64,000 nucleotides of DNA from Amaurobius ferox (GCA_951213105.1 OX578145.1:10826610-10890609); one strand, 5' to 3'; numbered from the stretch's first letter, positions 20,922 to 31,880 are shown. Translations and numbers: made by a program. The notes: a model not told the origin generated them from the sequence alone.

Positions 20922-23900
20922 GTAAGAATGACCTCAAACATCGTCGGTTTTAAAAGAACTATTTATTTAATAATATTGTACACTAGCAGTATTCCCGTTC
21001 TTCGTATAGAATATATAATGTAAAGAAACTTAATTCAGAATGTGCTGTGAACTAGCTCTCTATAAAACACTCATTATTTTATGCATAGATTATTTCAAAT
21101 TTAGCTTAGATTTTGGTAGTCACAAATAATCTAATATTGCTATTCTTTAAAACACAAATGATTAAAATTTTGCTATTGTTATATTGCATAAGTAATATAA
21201 GTAATAATTTACATGCACCTATATTGTTTGCTATAAGTATCTGCAGATAGTAATATGATAGACATGCAGATAGTACATGCAGATGACAGACGATAAAAGA
21301 ACTCACGTGAAAGCGATAAAATCTGCATTCTGCCAATATTGTCTGCAGGGTTCATTTTCTGTTTCGTTAATTTATAAAGTTTCTGTAATTTTAGAGATAG
21401 TGGCGCAAACAAAGATCGGGCAATATTATCTGATTTTGAATGGCCTTGATAGAAAGGATAAAAAAAAATTGGTCGCGTTAGTTTGCAAAGTTCAATAATG
21501 ATTGGGCTCCATTTTTTTGGAAGTTCGTATAATGAGTGGGCCACGCGCAAAGTGAGGGAATAAAAGAACATATAAATTTGAAATGGGATCTTGCCAAGAC
21601 TACCCTTCAAAATTTTATGAAAGTTGGTCGTTATCCGGTGATGATGAAACTAACTGCTAGATTTTCAATTTCATTTATACGGAAAAGCCATTAATAAATT
21701 AATCACTAAGTTTTCGGTTTATTGGTATCTTCTTTTGGACCCGTTTTCCATAAATTCGGTTGGTTAGAACTCCATGAGATAGCATGGTGAATGAATGGCT
21801 ATAGTCTTTCATACGAGTGTAATGAAAATGAATGAGGTTTTAAGGATTTTCTTGTATTATTTTTAGATGTGGAGCTCCCATGCCCCTGCTTCCTCCCGAA
21901 GTGTGGCGAGTCCTCCAGGGCCACTACGGACTAGTGAAGGGTGCTCCTGTTGACATGTGGTGCTACGGCGTCCTTGCGTTCAATATATTCACGGGCTTTA
22001 TTATGTGTGAAAAGCTCAAGCAGCTCGAATGCTGGAAGAAGGACGTTTATCCCATCATGTTTGAAGAAATGCAGGTCAGTTGCTTGAATCCCTTCCATTC
22101 AGATTAGAGCTTTATTCGAACGTCCATGATTTTAAAACCGAACATTCAAAATTTTAGTTTATTCGAGCCAAGTTTCAAGTTTCTCAAGTCCATGAAATAA
22201 GACGCTTCTTTATAAGGGGTGGCCGGTAAAATTCTAAGTAGCTTCAATAAGTTTAGAAAGATGGTAGCGAGAGCTATGGAACTGAGGTATCGGTACAATA
22301 ATGTTACCACTTGAGACCGACAGCAGCATCCCCAGCGACAAGATGTTGATGTTAGCATTCCGATCTCGCATAATATGAGATGTAAAATAAAAGGTCACTT
22401 AGAAATAATTTAATTAGTTAAAACATCATTTCATTTTATACAAAACGCTTTTTAAATAAACCACAAGTTAACGTAGAGTACATTTATATATGTTTATCCT
22501 CTACCACAATTCATGGTGGTATGCAGGAAAGAACTCCCTGTTGCACGTTCATCAGCATCGCGAGTAGATGTGAAGTCGGAAGAAATACTTCAGTACAGCT
22601 TCCGCTTTGTCCTTTCCAAGTTCGCCGTATAGCAGTACCATGTTGCAAAAATCTTCAGTACCACAAACGCGAAAGAACGAAGCAGTAAACTTTTGAAGAT
22701 GCACTATTATATAAAGCGAATCATGTCCCTCGGTCATTGACGCTTCCTATCTGTTTTCGAGTATATGTAAGAATTTTTTTATAGTGCTTACAACTAATCC
22801 ATTACGAATATAGCTCTTAAATTTCATATTCCCACAGTAAGGGGTAGGTAGATACGCCGATCATACTGCTGGTTTATCTTATCGTTTTCGTTCCTTTAGA
22901 GTTCCAAATATATCCTTACAGTTGTTCCCGAATTACTAACGAGGAACATCATCGCATTTCGAAGTATATAGGCTATCATACTGTTCTAATAAACCTCCCC
23001 CTTAATCATGGTTATGAAAATGCCTCCTCCAATTGCTTTTGACCAGTGAAGCGCATTCCTGCAAAAAAGGCTAGTTCGAGCATTTAGGGATATACGGTAA
23101 TGAGTGAGAGAGAATTTTGCTCTTTATAAATAATTGTATCTGAATTAATATGAATTTTAAATTTTGTTCCCTTTTGATGTTACTTATAATTTGTTACAGA
23201 TAAATAAGTTTTATGCTCTCTTGACCCAAATTGCATTTCCTGGCTCAGTTATATCGTGCTCTGAAGTCAAGAGTGCGCTCAACTTCCTCCACACCATTCT
23301 GAAGTTGAAGCCAGAACAGAGGCCAACGGCCAAAGAAGCTCTGAACCACGCCTTCTTCACGGGTACAGAGGTCCTGGAAATGCCGGACATGGCCTGGATC
23401 CAGAAAGGTAAAAATGATCAAAATGCTGAATCTTTTCAGTTTATGAAATAAATAAATTGCCATCCTTACTCAGCAGCTACTACCGAGACATGCTCCAGAT
23501 ATTATACAATAGTCTTGAATTTTAACGTCAAAAGCAAACAAAAATTGGTTTTCATATCACGATCTTCATATACATTCAATGGTATTCAATAGACATAATG
23601 GCAAAAAGCATGACCACAAAGTTTGCTTTTGTATGTATGTTCTTATTCCTAAGTATAGTATCTACGTAAAGAGTGATGTCACACGAAAATCATGTATACC
23701 AGTCCTTGTCATGCTCAGTCAATGACTGTCCCATATAATGACGTATATTATACGTGCTTATCCTAATAATATGCATTGAACTGATTGGATGGCATACCAA
23801 AATTATTAAGCACTTTCACTTGAACTAGAATCTTCGTTTTGGTGTGATTCGATCCGTCTCAGCTTCTAAACTAAGAGAAAAAAATATGAAATGCGAATTA

Positions 23901-26900
23901 GGTGTGACGGATATAATCCTAATATATATTACGAAAATATAATGCGAATATATAATCAAAACCACTTTTTAAAATGTTCAACCACTTCCATTCCAGCTAG
24001 AATCTCGGTTTTGGCTCTGTCAGATTAACGGAAAAAATGTAATATTTGGAAAATTCGAATCGGTTGGGGGGGGGGGGGGGAGGGCGATGCGTTGGAATAT
24101 AAGAAAATTATCAAAAGTATTCAGTACGTTTACACTAGCTGAGAATCTTGTTTTTGGTCTCATTCGATCTGTCTGAGCTTCCGGATCAAGGGAGAAATCT
24201 AAAATTTAAAACATTAGAATGAGAGGTGATGACACAAAGAGATTTTAAAAAATGACACTTTTTTGCATAGCAGAAGCGCGCACGCACACACACAGACACA
24301 CACACACACACACAAATGGTTATCCTTTCGCTGCCATTCGGAAAATTTAAACATTTAAGTCATTCAATATATTTTTCCATTTAAGATTCAATATTTCCTT
24401 ATCCATTTATATTTCTATTTTATATATTTCATATAATTCCATTTTAAGATTCAATATATTTTCCCATTAGTATGTTAGCAGAATTCTAAATTGTGCTCAT
24501 TTTATGTTTAAGTATGAAAAGGTAGAGTGGTAGTGAAGACACTGAGATCTTAGGTGTTGAGATAAAAATTTTCTATTAAATTGTAACTCATGACCTGTAA
24601 ATAGGTTCAATGTATTAAAAATTAAAAAAAGCGAAAATACTTTTATTTATTTGCAAAGAGCCAAGAGAATCGAACCCAAAATCTTTATTTTATTGAAAAA
24701 AGCATCTTTGGCGAATATCTGACGATCATGTAGACGCATGTCTGCTACCGCAAGAATTATCTCCTAAACGTTTGGACTCTTTTAAGGAAGTGTAAAATCT
24801 TGCTTGGCACAAGCCCACTTTCACCCCGGGCGAGTCTTTTGACTGCAGTCCTGACTAATTTGGGACTTTTCAAGGGCAGAATATACAGTGGAAATATTTT
24901 ATTACCACATAAATCAGAAATGGCAGGGATTTTTTAAAGAAGGAATTAGCAGTGGAAAGATATTCTTTACGCTGAAGTCATATTAGCGATGCGGGGGTTA
25001 GATGATTATTGAAACTATAGTAAATACCTTTTCTGTCTTTAGAAAATATATTGGAATAGAAATGGTTTTATAATTGATACAGTGAAAGTAGGAGAAAAAG
25101 GAATTTACGAAACTTCAAGGTTGTTGACCAACCCATGCTCTAATGGTTACTGCGCTAAAGACTGAATCAACAAAATCAACGCTGCAGAGCATGAGTTTTA
25201 TTCTTAGTAAACCCGACAGTTTAGCAGTCTGTTATGTGCTAGATTTTTAAGGTTATCTTATAATGTAAGGTACAATGTTAACTCACGTAATTCATGTTAA
25301 GAATTCATTAATAAAGGCATTCTGTCTCATCAACCTAGTTCCAACTGTAGATTTTGTCTAGTAAAATCACATTCTCTTTCAGTTTTGACCACTCATGCTA
25401 TAAAAGTGAATTTTAAGAAAGCATGTTTATATAAACTTTCATTTTCCAGGATGTTACCAAGACTTGTTACCAGATTCATCCAAGGAGGAAAATAAAATTT
25501 TGGATCCTTCGACAGAGCACCCATTGGGAGTCTCTTCTGAAGAAGTGATGTTGCACTACGTGACCTGTAACACTGTTTTACCCGTAAAATCATCGCACCC
25601 GTCCTATTCCAGTGCAGACCTATTTTTTACTCCCTGTGATATTCGTGCACCAGAAATGTCTCTTACGGATGACAGAAATGACACCAGAAATGTCTCTTAC
25701 GGATCACTTATGACAGAAGGTGCTATGAGTAAACATCTTGTGGAGGATAGAAAATTATCGTCTGATGAACCACTTCCTTGCAATTCAGGTGATTCCGTGG
25801 ATTTGTCATCTAACCTATCTAATCCTGAGTGCATCATTAAGGGTTCCACTGCGGATGTCAGCCATTCAAATACCCAATATGTGACAAACATCTCGCTGGA
25901 ATCTCCTTCTTACAATGCACAGTCTTCCGAGTCTGTCGAAATTTCACAAAAGATCCCTATTCCTGAAGATATCGAACTGAATTCGGCGAAGGATGTTCCC
26001 GATATAAATGTTTCACGTGCGGAGCCAATGCCTGATGAAGATCAGAATACGAAGTTCGATCAATGCAAAAGGCGTGCTGAGAACAGCTCCAGAACAACTG
26101 CACGTTTAGTAGACGGTAAGTTCTTTACAACTCCTTATATAAGGTGTCTTGGAAAGTCCGTACACGACCTCTAATTCCTCAATTGTTTATCGTAGATACA
26201 GACTTCCAATATTGCGGCAAATAACTCTTTTCCTTGCTGCCACTTCACGGTTATTTTATAGTGATGACAGTATAATATGAGCGAAATCATTTCATGGATA
26301 CTGTTATCTGATATGGGAATATTTCCCGTATTTATCTTATAACCGTTTTAAATCGAGAAACGTGTTCGTCCGAAAAATCGGAAATCTCACTTTTTGTACG
26401 GTCCCTCAACTCATAATTTTCCAATGATTCAAAAATTTGCATACATAAACATGTAAAACTAAATAAAGTTATAAATTTTTTCGAGTAAAATTGACTGAAA
26501 TATGACAGCTCATATTGGAAGCAGTTTTTGCTGAGAAATGTGCACACTATTTGGGTTGCACTTAAATTGAATGGCGAGATATTTCAATGTATCAACAAAT
26601 CATGAAAAATGAACTCAGTCTTCTAAACAAATTATTATTAGGTTTAAAATTACTGTTAAAATCCTTTTTATAACATATACTATTCTAATTTTATAACTGA
26701 TTAATCTTCAATAGCCTGTTTATATTATCATTACTAACCGCCTCCGGCGACCAGCCTGTTCGCTATTCTTGAAAATTCTGACCGTGGTAAACTCGCTGGC
26801 GCCATAACCCGAAACAAAATTATAACACCCATAATACCAATAGTCCACTGTTAAAATGAACTCTAAACTGAATAGAATGTTCATAAATTAAACAAAAATC

Positions 26901-29900
26901 TAAATACAATTCTAGAATAGAAGTCGAAAACCTGTTAAATCAGAACAATTTTAAAACAATATAAATAAAATACACTATAAACGTGTAAATACACTTAATA
27001 CGTAATGTTATGAAAAGAGAAAGAGAAGTTCATGTTCTTAAAAGAACAATAATGAAGTAAAATAAATTGTTATTTTGATACGGATCAACCGCTCCAAAGG
27101 AACAGCTAACACAACAAAGTGAAAGGTTTGGGTTGAGTTGTAAGAAAAAATGACGTTTTAAAAAAATCAATAAATGCATTTCAAGCAAATTGAAATTTAA
27201 AGTGAAAGGTAATTTATTCCAATAAAATGGATGAATAATTTATTCAAATAAAATGGATGGTTTGTTTTAGTTTAATGACGTACATTCATTATTTGGCAGG
27301 CACAAATATCGAATGTTCCATTCGATTTCGCTATGCGTATCTGACGCAATCTCGTCAGAACCATGACGTCAGAACCTCGCCCACCTCCCCTCCACCATAG
27401 AAACACCATGCGTCTGCGCGCGTATGTGGGTGAAAAATCGATCCCTTCTTTCGCGGTTTTCCTGAGAAATCGAAAATCATTACTTCCTTAAAATCAGGAT
27501 AGTGCGGCTACTTTTTCTTATTTCTTGACCAGATTGGGCTTATAAGAAAGCCTGATCTTTGAGCTTTCTAAAAATGTAAATTATTCGTCGAAATTGTCGG
27601 TACTTTTCCCGACTCGAGGATTTAAAACGAAAGTTCGTTATTTTGAGCCGAAAGTGACTTTTATTTTAAAATCTTTAAAAAATATTAGAATTTGTCCCTG
27701 AGAAAATTGATACAGTTTTACTCGCAATTGTCTGCTCTTTCCTCTCGTGTGATTTATTTTTTTCTACGACGTCTGGATGGTGGAGAAAAAAAAGGGGAAA
27801 AAAGCGGTCGAAATCGCATAAAGCATTAAAAAAAAAAAAAAAAAAAAAATTTAAAAATCTATTTTCACGTGTCACCTCCCCACCTCCCTCCGGGTCTCCG
27901 ATTGCCAAATTTCGTAGTTCTGCGACGCGCGGTCGCTGAGTCTATAGTGTATAAGACACACAGACAGACAGATATTGCCTTTTATTACATACATTCCGTG
28001 GCTGATATATGCAAATTTGTCTGCCGATCTGGTCTACATATGACCTTGTTTCCACGGTAATTTTTCATATAGCCACTGATGAAGGGTATAGTGATACCCG
28101 AAAGCGCTCTGGCCTTTTAACATTTGTACGTCTTATAGGATGGTTTTATTTGATTAAATGACCTTTTTCCTTTTTATCTATGATATGTGTCTTGAATTTT
28201 ATTGCTTAACTTGTATTTAGTTTGAGAGAATGTCTGAAGTATCTCAAAATAAGTGATTTTTGTTTAAACGATATTGCAAATTCCATTTACACCGTTGATT
28301 ATTTCATTCCTAATGTTAAACTCATCTGTTATTAGGGGAATCCTCCCAGGTTCCTACCATATTTTCCCGATTTCATGGGTATGAACTTAAAACTCTAACT
28401 AATTGTTTTGGTACATTAATTCAATGGGATCAACGAATTATGCTGGTCCGACTTCTGTGCTTTTTAAACAACGAAGTAATCTGTTGACATTTCTTTACAG
28501 ATTTACCCATAGAGGTTACGACACCATCTGCCTCTTTTGACAATCCTGACCATACAGAAGCAGAGGTGAGGGAAGGGTTCTTTAACCCCCTCAAAACTTC
28601 TGATGTCATGGAAGTATCCCGTGGTAATCGCTTTAAATTGATTCTTTTCTTTTCATTCGATCTTTTGCTTTACCCAGTTCAGATTAAAAAAAAATAATCA
28701 AAATAATTCTTGGGTTGATAACAGTGCAGGAAAGCAGGTTCGCAGTTATTTGAATAGTTTTAAAATTTTCAGACTGGGCGTGATTGTTTCTCACTGCGGA
28801 GAAAAGAGTCATGTATAGGATCTGTAATACAATTACAGTTATATTTTCTGCAGTTTAATCGAATGAAGCATAGAATGAATAGGGTCGCAACACTGAGGCC
28901 AATGCATTATATTGAATGGATGGATCCCCGTAACGTGCACTGAGATCAATTTATTAAGGAGTTCAGTGAATTCAAACATGTAAGCGTTGCAAATATCAAG
29001 ACAGAACAAGAAATTTATGAAGGAGGCGTCTTAGGGTGGCAAACAGTGACTATATTCCATTATTAATACATATATTAAGCATTTTGATTTCTTTTAGAAT
29101 ACACATTTCATACAGTGACACGTTTCTCGGAAAAATCGGAAGCGTCATCTCCGGAAATGAAAATCCTTAGTGAATTCCTTAACTCTTCTGGAATTCGCTG
29201 ATGAATCAATCTCAATCGTCACCTAAGTGCTATCTATCGCCAATTCTGATAAATAATTGTTTCAAGCATATATTTTTAACCGGAAGTGAAGAAACTCAGA
29301 AGTGAGTGTTTTTAGTGAACCCACGGAGCACCTAATATATTTAATACTGAATTCATTACCGTCATTATCTAAGCTCTATCTATAAATAATCTTGAAAAAT
29401 TCAAGTCTTAAGAACACTTTTTGGACAGGAAGTGAAACAGGAACCGGAAATGTAAATCCTTAGTAAACCCCCTCCCACTTCCTTCATAATTGAAATGCTG
29501 AATTCATACCAACCATCATCTATGCTACATCTATAATAGATAAAAAAAATTGTTTCAAGGAGCATGTAAATTTTTGAATCGGAATTGGAAATCTTTAACG
29601 AATCCCTTCACCCCCTTTAGAATATAATGCTAAATCCATATCAGCCATTATCTAAACCTGAAAAATAAATGTTTCAGGAATTTTCTTTTAGCCAAAAGTG
29701 ACACACACACACACACAAAAAGTCCAGAAATAGAAATTCTTAGTGAACCCCTCATGTCCTCTAGATTTTTATGATGAATCTATATCATCTAAGCCCTATC
29801 TATAGCAAATTTTGGCACTATCTATAAATGCAAATATGTTTAAACCGTAAATGTAATTAGAACCGGAATTGGAAATCTTTAAAATCCTGCTCCTAAATTT

Positions 29901-30800
29901 GATGCTAAGACCGCATAAGTGATCATTTAAGGTTCTTTTACTGCCGATTCTGAGAAATATGTACATGTTTTAAGACAATTTTTTCCCCCACACATCAATA
30001 GTATTGCAACATTTTTGACACCATTAATTATATGTTGCGTGGAACACGAAATTTATAGTCCTTTAGAGTCGTACTGGAAGGTTCTGTTGGATATAATTCA
30101 CTTCTAAGATCTAATTTTAAAATAATTGTTAGAAAATTCTACTTTCTAAATGCCATTAATTTAATGAAAAGTAATTTCTCTCCTAAAAGACGTAAAGGAA
30201 AACATTTCTGTGGACCTTTGACTAGATTCGATTTGTTTAGAAATAGAGGAAAGTGTATGAATAAAAAGGGTTATTCGGAACCCTTATTTTTTATGGCCTG
30301 AATCTAGATAATAAAAAAGTATTAGAACCTGCGAATTAGTTCTCCTTAGTGGCAGAATGGCAACACAGTATCGAAGTATATATGTACGTCCATAAAGTAC
30401 TTGAATCTTCTTGATAATATCTCCACTGAGGTCATGTCCTACATTGCTTCAATAGATACAACATTTCGAAATATTGGACTTATATTTGTAATACGATGAC
30501 ATTCCATTGTAACGAACTTCACGGGACCGCTGAAATTCGTTCGTTATTACATAATTTCGTGATAACGCAATTTCATTAAAAAAAAAAAAAATAAATAAAT
30601 TTTTACTAGTATTTCAGAAAGTTTTAAACAGAACTTTGTGCACACTTGTAAGATAGTATACGAGATACTTAACGTATTGCGCTTGTCTTCCAGATGCAGC
30701 CCCCCAAATAAAAAAGAGCCGCCGGAAACAAGTCCGCCAATGGTTTCATAGAATGTGGACTCGCTTCTGCACCTGCGGTTCAGGGGCAGCTGGTGATTGA
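20377..30800 (+). CDS. Protein kinase, divergent Ser/Thr type (possibly SBK-like), six coding exons
   Basis: The proposed exons are 20377-20921, 21867-22074, 23200-23407, 25450-26115, 28501-28623 and 30694-30800. All introns are GT..AG and the joined frame is 618 codons. The kinase domain spans residues about 35-305: glycine loop GSGSFG (42-47), VAIK Lys64, likely alpha-C Glu75, catalytic-loop HLDLKTDN (149-156, Asp151, Lys153 and Asn156 kept, HRD Arg replaced by Leu), DFT instead of DFG (169-171), PPE in place of APE (191-193), subdomain IX Asp211, and Arg292 in EQRPT. The 300-residue tail is rich in Ser, Asp and Glu. It ends with a basic stretch KKSRRKQVRQW and Cys residues (RFCTC), possibly membrane-directed. 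Layout after PPE (VDMWCYGVLAFNIFTG) resembles SBK kinases; that family call is tentative. ATP and Mg ligands are mostly kept, so activity is plausible but not certain. Confidence 0.85.
20922..21866 (+). other. Kinase gene intron 1
   Basis: Donor GTAAGA, acceptor TTATTTTTAG. It carries the 3' end of a Helitron in reverse orientation at 20983-21060. Antisense open frames inside have no recognisable content. Confidence 0.8.
20983..21060 (-). mobile_element. Helitron 3' end inside kinase intron 1
   Basis: On the minus strand it reads CTTTACATTATATATTC, ACGAAGAACGGGAATACTGCTAG and then T, matching the 3' ends at 54785 and 56733, including the CTAG terminus (20983-20986). The upstream AAGAAACTTAATTCA block also matches. 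The 5' end was not found in the intron, so the copy is truncated. Confidence 0.7.
21867..22074 (+). CDS. Kinase gene exon 2 (activation segment to subdomain IX/X)
   Basis: A 208-nt exon coding CGAPMPLLPPEVWRVLQG, then VDMWCYGVLAFNIFTG and a Lys/Glu-rich segment to EEMQ. Ends ATGCAG|GTCAGT. Both splice sites keep the frame. Reading through the donor would end after about 10 codons. Confidence 0.87.
22075..23199 (+). other. Kinase gene intron 2
   Basis: GTCAGT donor, TTTGTTACAG acceptor. An antisense fragment at 22552-22737 is described separately. Otherwise ordinary AT-rich intron. Confidence 0.8.
22552..22737 (-). pseudogene. Possible DUF4817-like helix-turn-helix fragment
   Basis: The antisense frame reads FCNMVLLYGELGKDKAEAV followed by LKYFFRLHIYSR. 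This resembles the start of DUF4817 domains (MVLxYGE..xNxxxAxxxYxxRxP) common in transposon-derived proteins of arthropods. Two stop codons follow directly after SRC. The match is short and made by eye, so it stays uncertain. Confidence 0.28.
23200..23407 (+). CDS. Kinase gene exon 3 (end of C-lobe)
   Basis: A 208-nt exon (the same length as exon 2) coding INKFYALLTQIAFPG, then ILKLKPEQRPTAKEALNHAF, the subdomain XI signature with its conserved Arg (residue 292), and TGTEVLEMPDMAWIQK. Ends AAAG|GTAAAA in phase 1. Confidence 0.87.
23408..25449 (+). other. Kinase gene intron 3
   Basis: GTAAAA donor, TTTTCCAG acceptor. It contains a degenerate tandem repeat at 23813-24315 with a poly-G run at 24066-24080 and a CA tract at 24278-24315. 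No coding content. Confidence 0.8.
23813..24315. repeat. Degenerate tandem repeat, about 160 bp x 3, ending in (CA)n
   Basis: Three related units (from about 23813, 23985, 24129) share CACTT..CTAGAATCTTCGTTTTGG, a TGATTCGATC(C/T)GTCTCAGC block and a following AAATATG-type block. The third unit runs into a CA microsatellite. Units have diverged strongly, so the array is old. Confidence 0.6.
25450..26115 (+). CDS. Kinase gene exon 4 (long acidic/Ser tail)
   Basis: A 666-nt exon coding CYQDLLPDSSKEENKILDP to TTARLVD. It is rich in Ser, Asp, Glu and Asn, low in hydrophobics and probably disordered. It holds a 34-bp tandem duplication (CACCAGAAATGTC units at 25648 and 25682) that is read in two different frames. 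Ends GACG|GTAAGT. Confidence 0.82.
27400..27995 (-). mobile_element. Repeat C copy 1 (Helitron-like left end on the minus strand)
   Basis: About 600 bp closely match 61610-62203: GTCTGCGCGCG(T/C)ATGTGGGTG, TCATTACTTCCTTAAAATC, TTTTCCCGAC, AGTGACTTTT, CTGCGACGCGCGGTCGCTGAG, CTATAGTGTATAAGACACAC. Read on the minus strand, the end is TAAAAGGCAAT(A/G)TCTGTCTG, as in Helitron left termini. A 20-nt A run at 27830 interrupts it. Confidence 0.65.
28072..28113 (+). ncRNA. Hammerhead-like ribozyme motif (retroelement type)
   Basis: It has the CTGATGA core (28076-28082), stem II GGGTAT/ATACCC closed by AGTG (28084-28099) and GAAA (28100-28103). A minimal stem III is possible (AG/CT around CG), followed by a CTC cleavage triplet. 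Stem I is GCCA/TGGC (28072-28075 with 28110-28113). This matches the tiny-stem-III hammerheads reported from Penelope-like retroelements. One extra A lies between CTGATGA and stem II, which may weaken it. No reverse transcriptase frame is adjacent. Confidence 0.55.
28501..28623 (+). CDS. Kinase gene exon 5 (tail)
   Basis: A 123-nt exon coding DLPIEVTTPSASFDNPD, then HTEAEVREGFFNPLKTSDVM and EVSR. Both splice sites keep the frame (TTTACAG|ATTTACC and CCGTG|GTAATC). Confidence 0.75.
28624..30693 (+). other. Kinase gene intron 5
   Basis: GTAATC donor, GTCTTCCAG acceptor. About 850 bp of it is a degenerate tandem repeat (29140-29990). An A/AAAT tract lies at 30577-30600. Confidence 0.7.
29140..29990. 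repeat. Degenerate tandem repeat, about 150 bp x 5-6
   Basis: Units share AC(C)GGAA(A/T)TGGAAATC(C/T)TTAG, a GTGAACCC(C/T)-rich block, a TGCTGAATCCATA-C block, CATTATCTAAGC, CTATCTATA and AATAATTGTTTCAAG. They have diverged in sequence and length. One unit has acquired a CA tract (29702-29717). Confidence 0.65.
30694..30800 (+). CDS. Kinase gene exon 6 (last coding exon)
   Basis: Acceptor GTCTTCCAG. Codes DAAPQIKKSRRKQVRQW and FHRMWTRFCTCGSGAAGD, then stop TGA at 30798-30800. It is strongly basic with a CxC pair near the end. A GTAAG donor follows at 30819, so the transcript may be spliced again after the stop codon into the array downstream. Confidence 0.72.
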
Positions 30801-31880
30801 CAGGAATATAAGTAAAATGTAAGTTTCAAAATTCATTTATATTCTCTGCTGATCAAATTTCATCGTGACTATACAACGAGTAGAAAATTAACTAAAACTA
30901 TAATTTACCAACAGGTGACTCCAGATGGTGCAAAAATGAAGCCTCTGGAGAGGATTCTTTTGACGTCTTGGGATATATTTTTTATACAAAATGTAAGTTG
31001 AATAACTGTATCTTTTAGTTCGATTCTGTAATCATGTAGTAGTATATTATGTAGTAACTTTATTTTTGTTTACTGATAGGCGACTCCAGATGGTGCCGGA
31101 AATTAGGCCCCTGGAGAGGATTTTTCTGACGTCTTGGGATATATTTTTAATACAAAATGTAAGTTGAACAAATGTTTGTTTAGTTATATTTCATAACCAC
31201 GTAGTAGTATATTATTGAATAACTCTGTCATTGTTTACTGATAGGCAACTCTAGATGGTGTCGGTGATTAAGCCTTTTGGAGACGGTTTTTCTAACGTCT
31301 TGGGATACATTTTTATTAAAAAATGTAAGTTGAATAACTGTTGTTTTCCCCCAGATATATTCTGCAACCAAATAATTGTATATTAATTAGCAATTCTATA
31401 TCATCTTTGTTTATCAATAGGAGACTCCAGATGGTACCAGTACATGGTTCCCTGGAGATTATTTTAATGACGTCTTGGGATATATTTATAATAAAAAATG
31501 TAAGTTGAATAACTGTTTTCTTCCCCAGATTTACTATTATGTAACCAAATAATTGTATATTAATTAGCAATTCTATATTACCTTTGTTTATCAATAGGAG
31601 ACTCCAGATGGTACCAGCACATGGTTCCCTGGAGATTATTTTAATGACGTCTTGGGATATATTTATAATAAAAAATGTAAGTTGAATAACTGTTTTTTTC
31701 CCCAGATCTACTATTACGCAACCAAACAATTGTATATTAATTAACAATTCTATATTACCTTTGTTTATCAATAGGAGACTCCAGATAGTACCAGCACATG
31801 GTTCCCTGGATATTATTTTAATGACGTCTTGGGATATATTTATAATAAAAAATGTAAGTTGAATAACTGTTTTCTTCCCC

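Larger units (their letters stand above)
26116..28500 (+). other. Kinase gene intron 4
   Basis: GTAAGT donor, TTTCTTTACAG acceptor. It contains a Helitron-like repeat (27400-27995, reverse) and a hammerhead-like motif (28072-28113). The rest is AT-rich. Confidence 0.75.

Noticed and set aside
24655..24765. tRNA gene or SINE on the minus strand (B box GGGTTCGATTCTC)
   Set aside because: No A box at the right spacing and no cloverleaf could be folded.
31316..31771. 151-residue antisense open frame across three array units
   Set aside because: It is a by-product of the tandem units being free of stops in that frame. The sense strand carries the splice signals.
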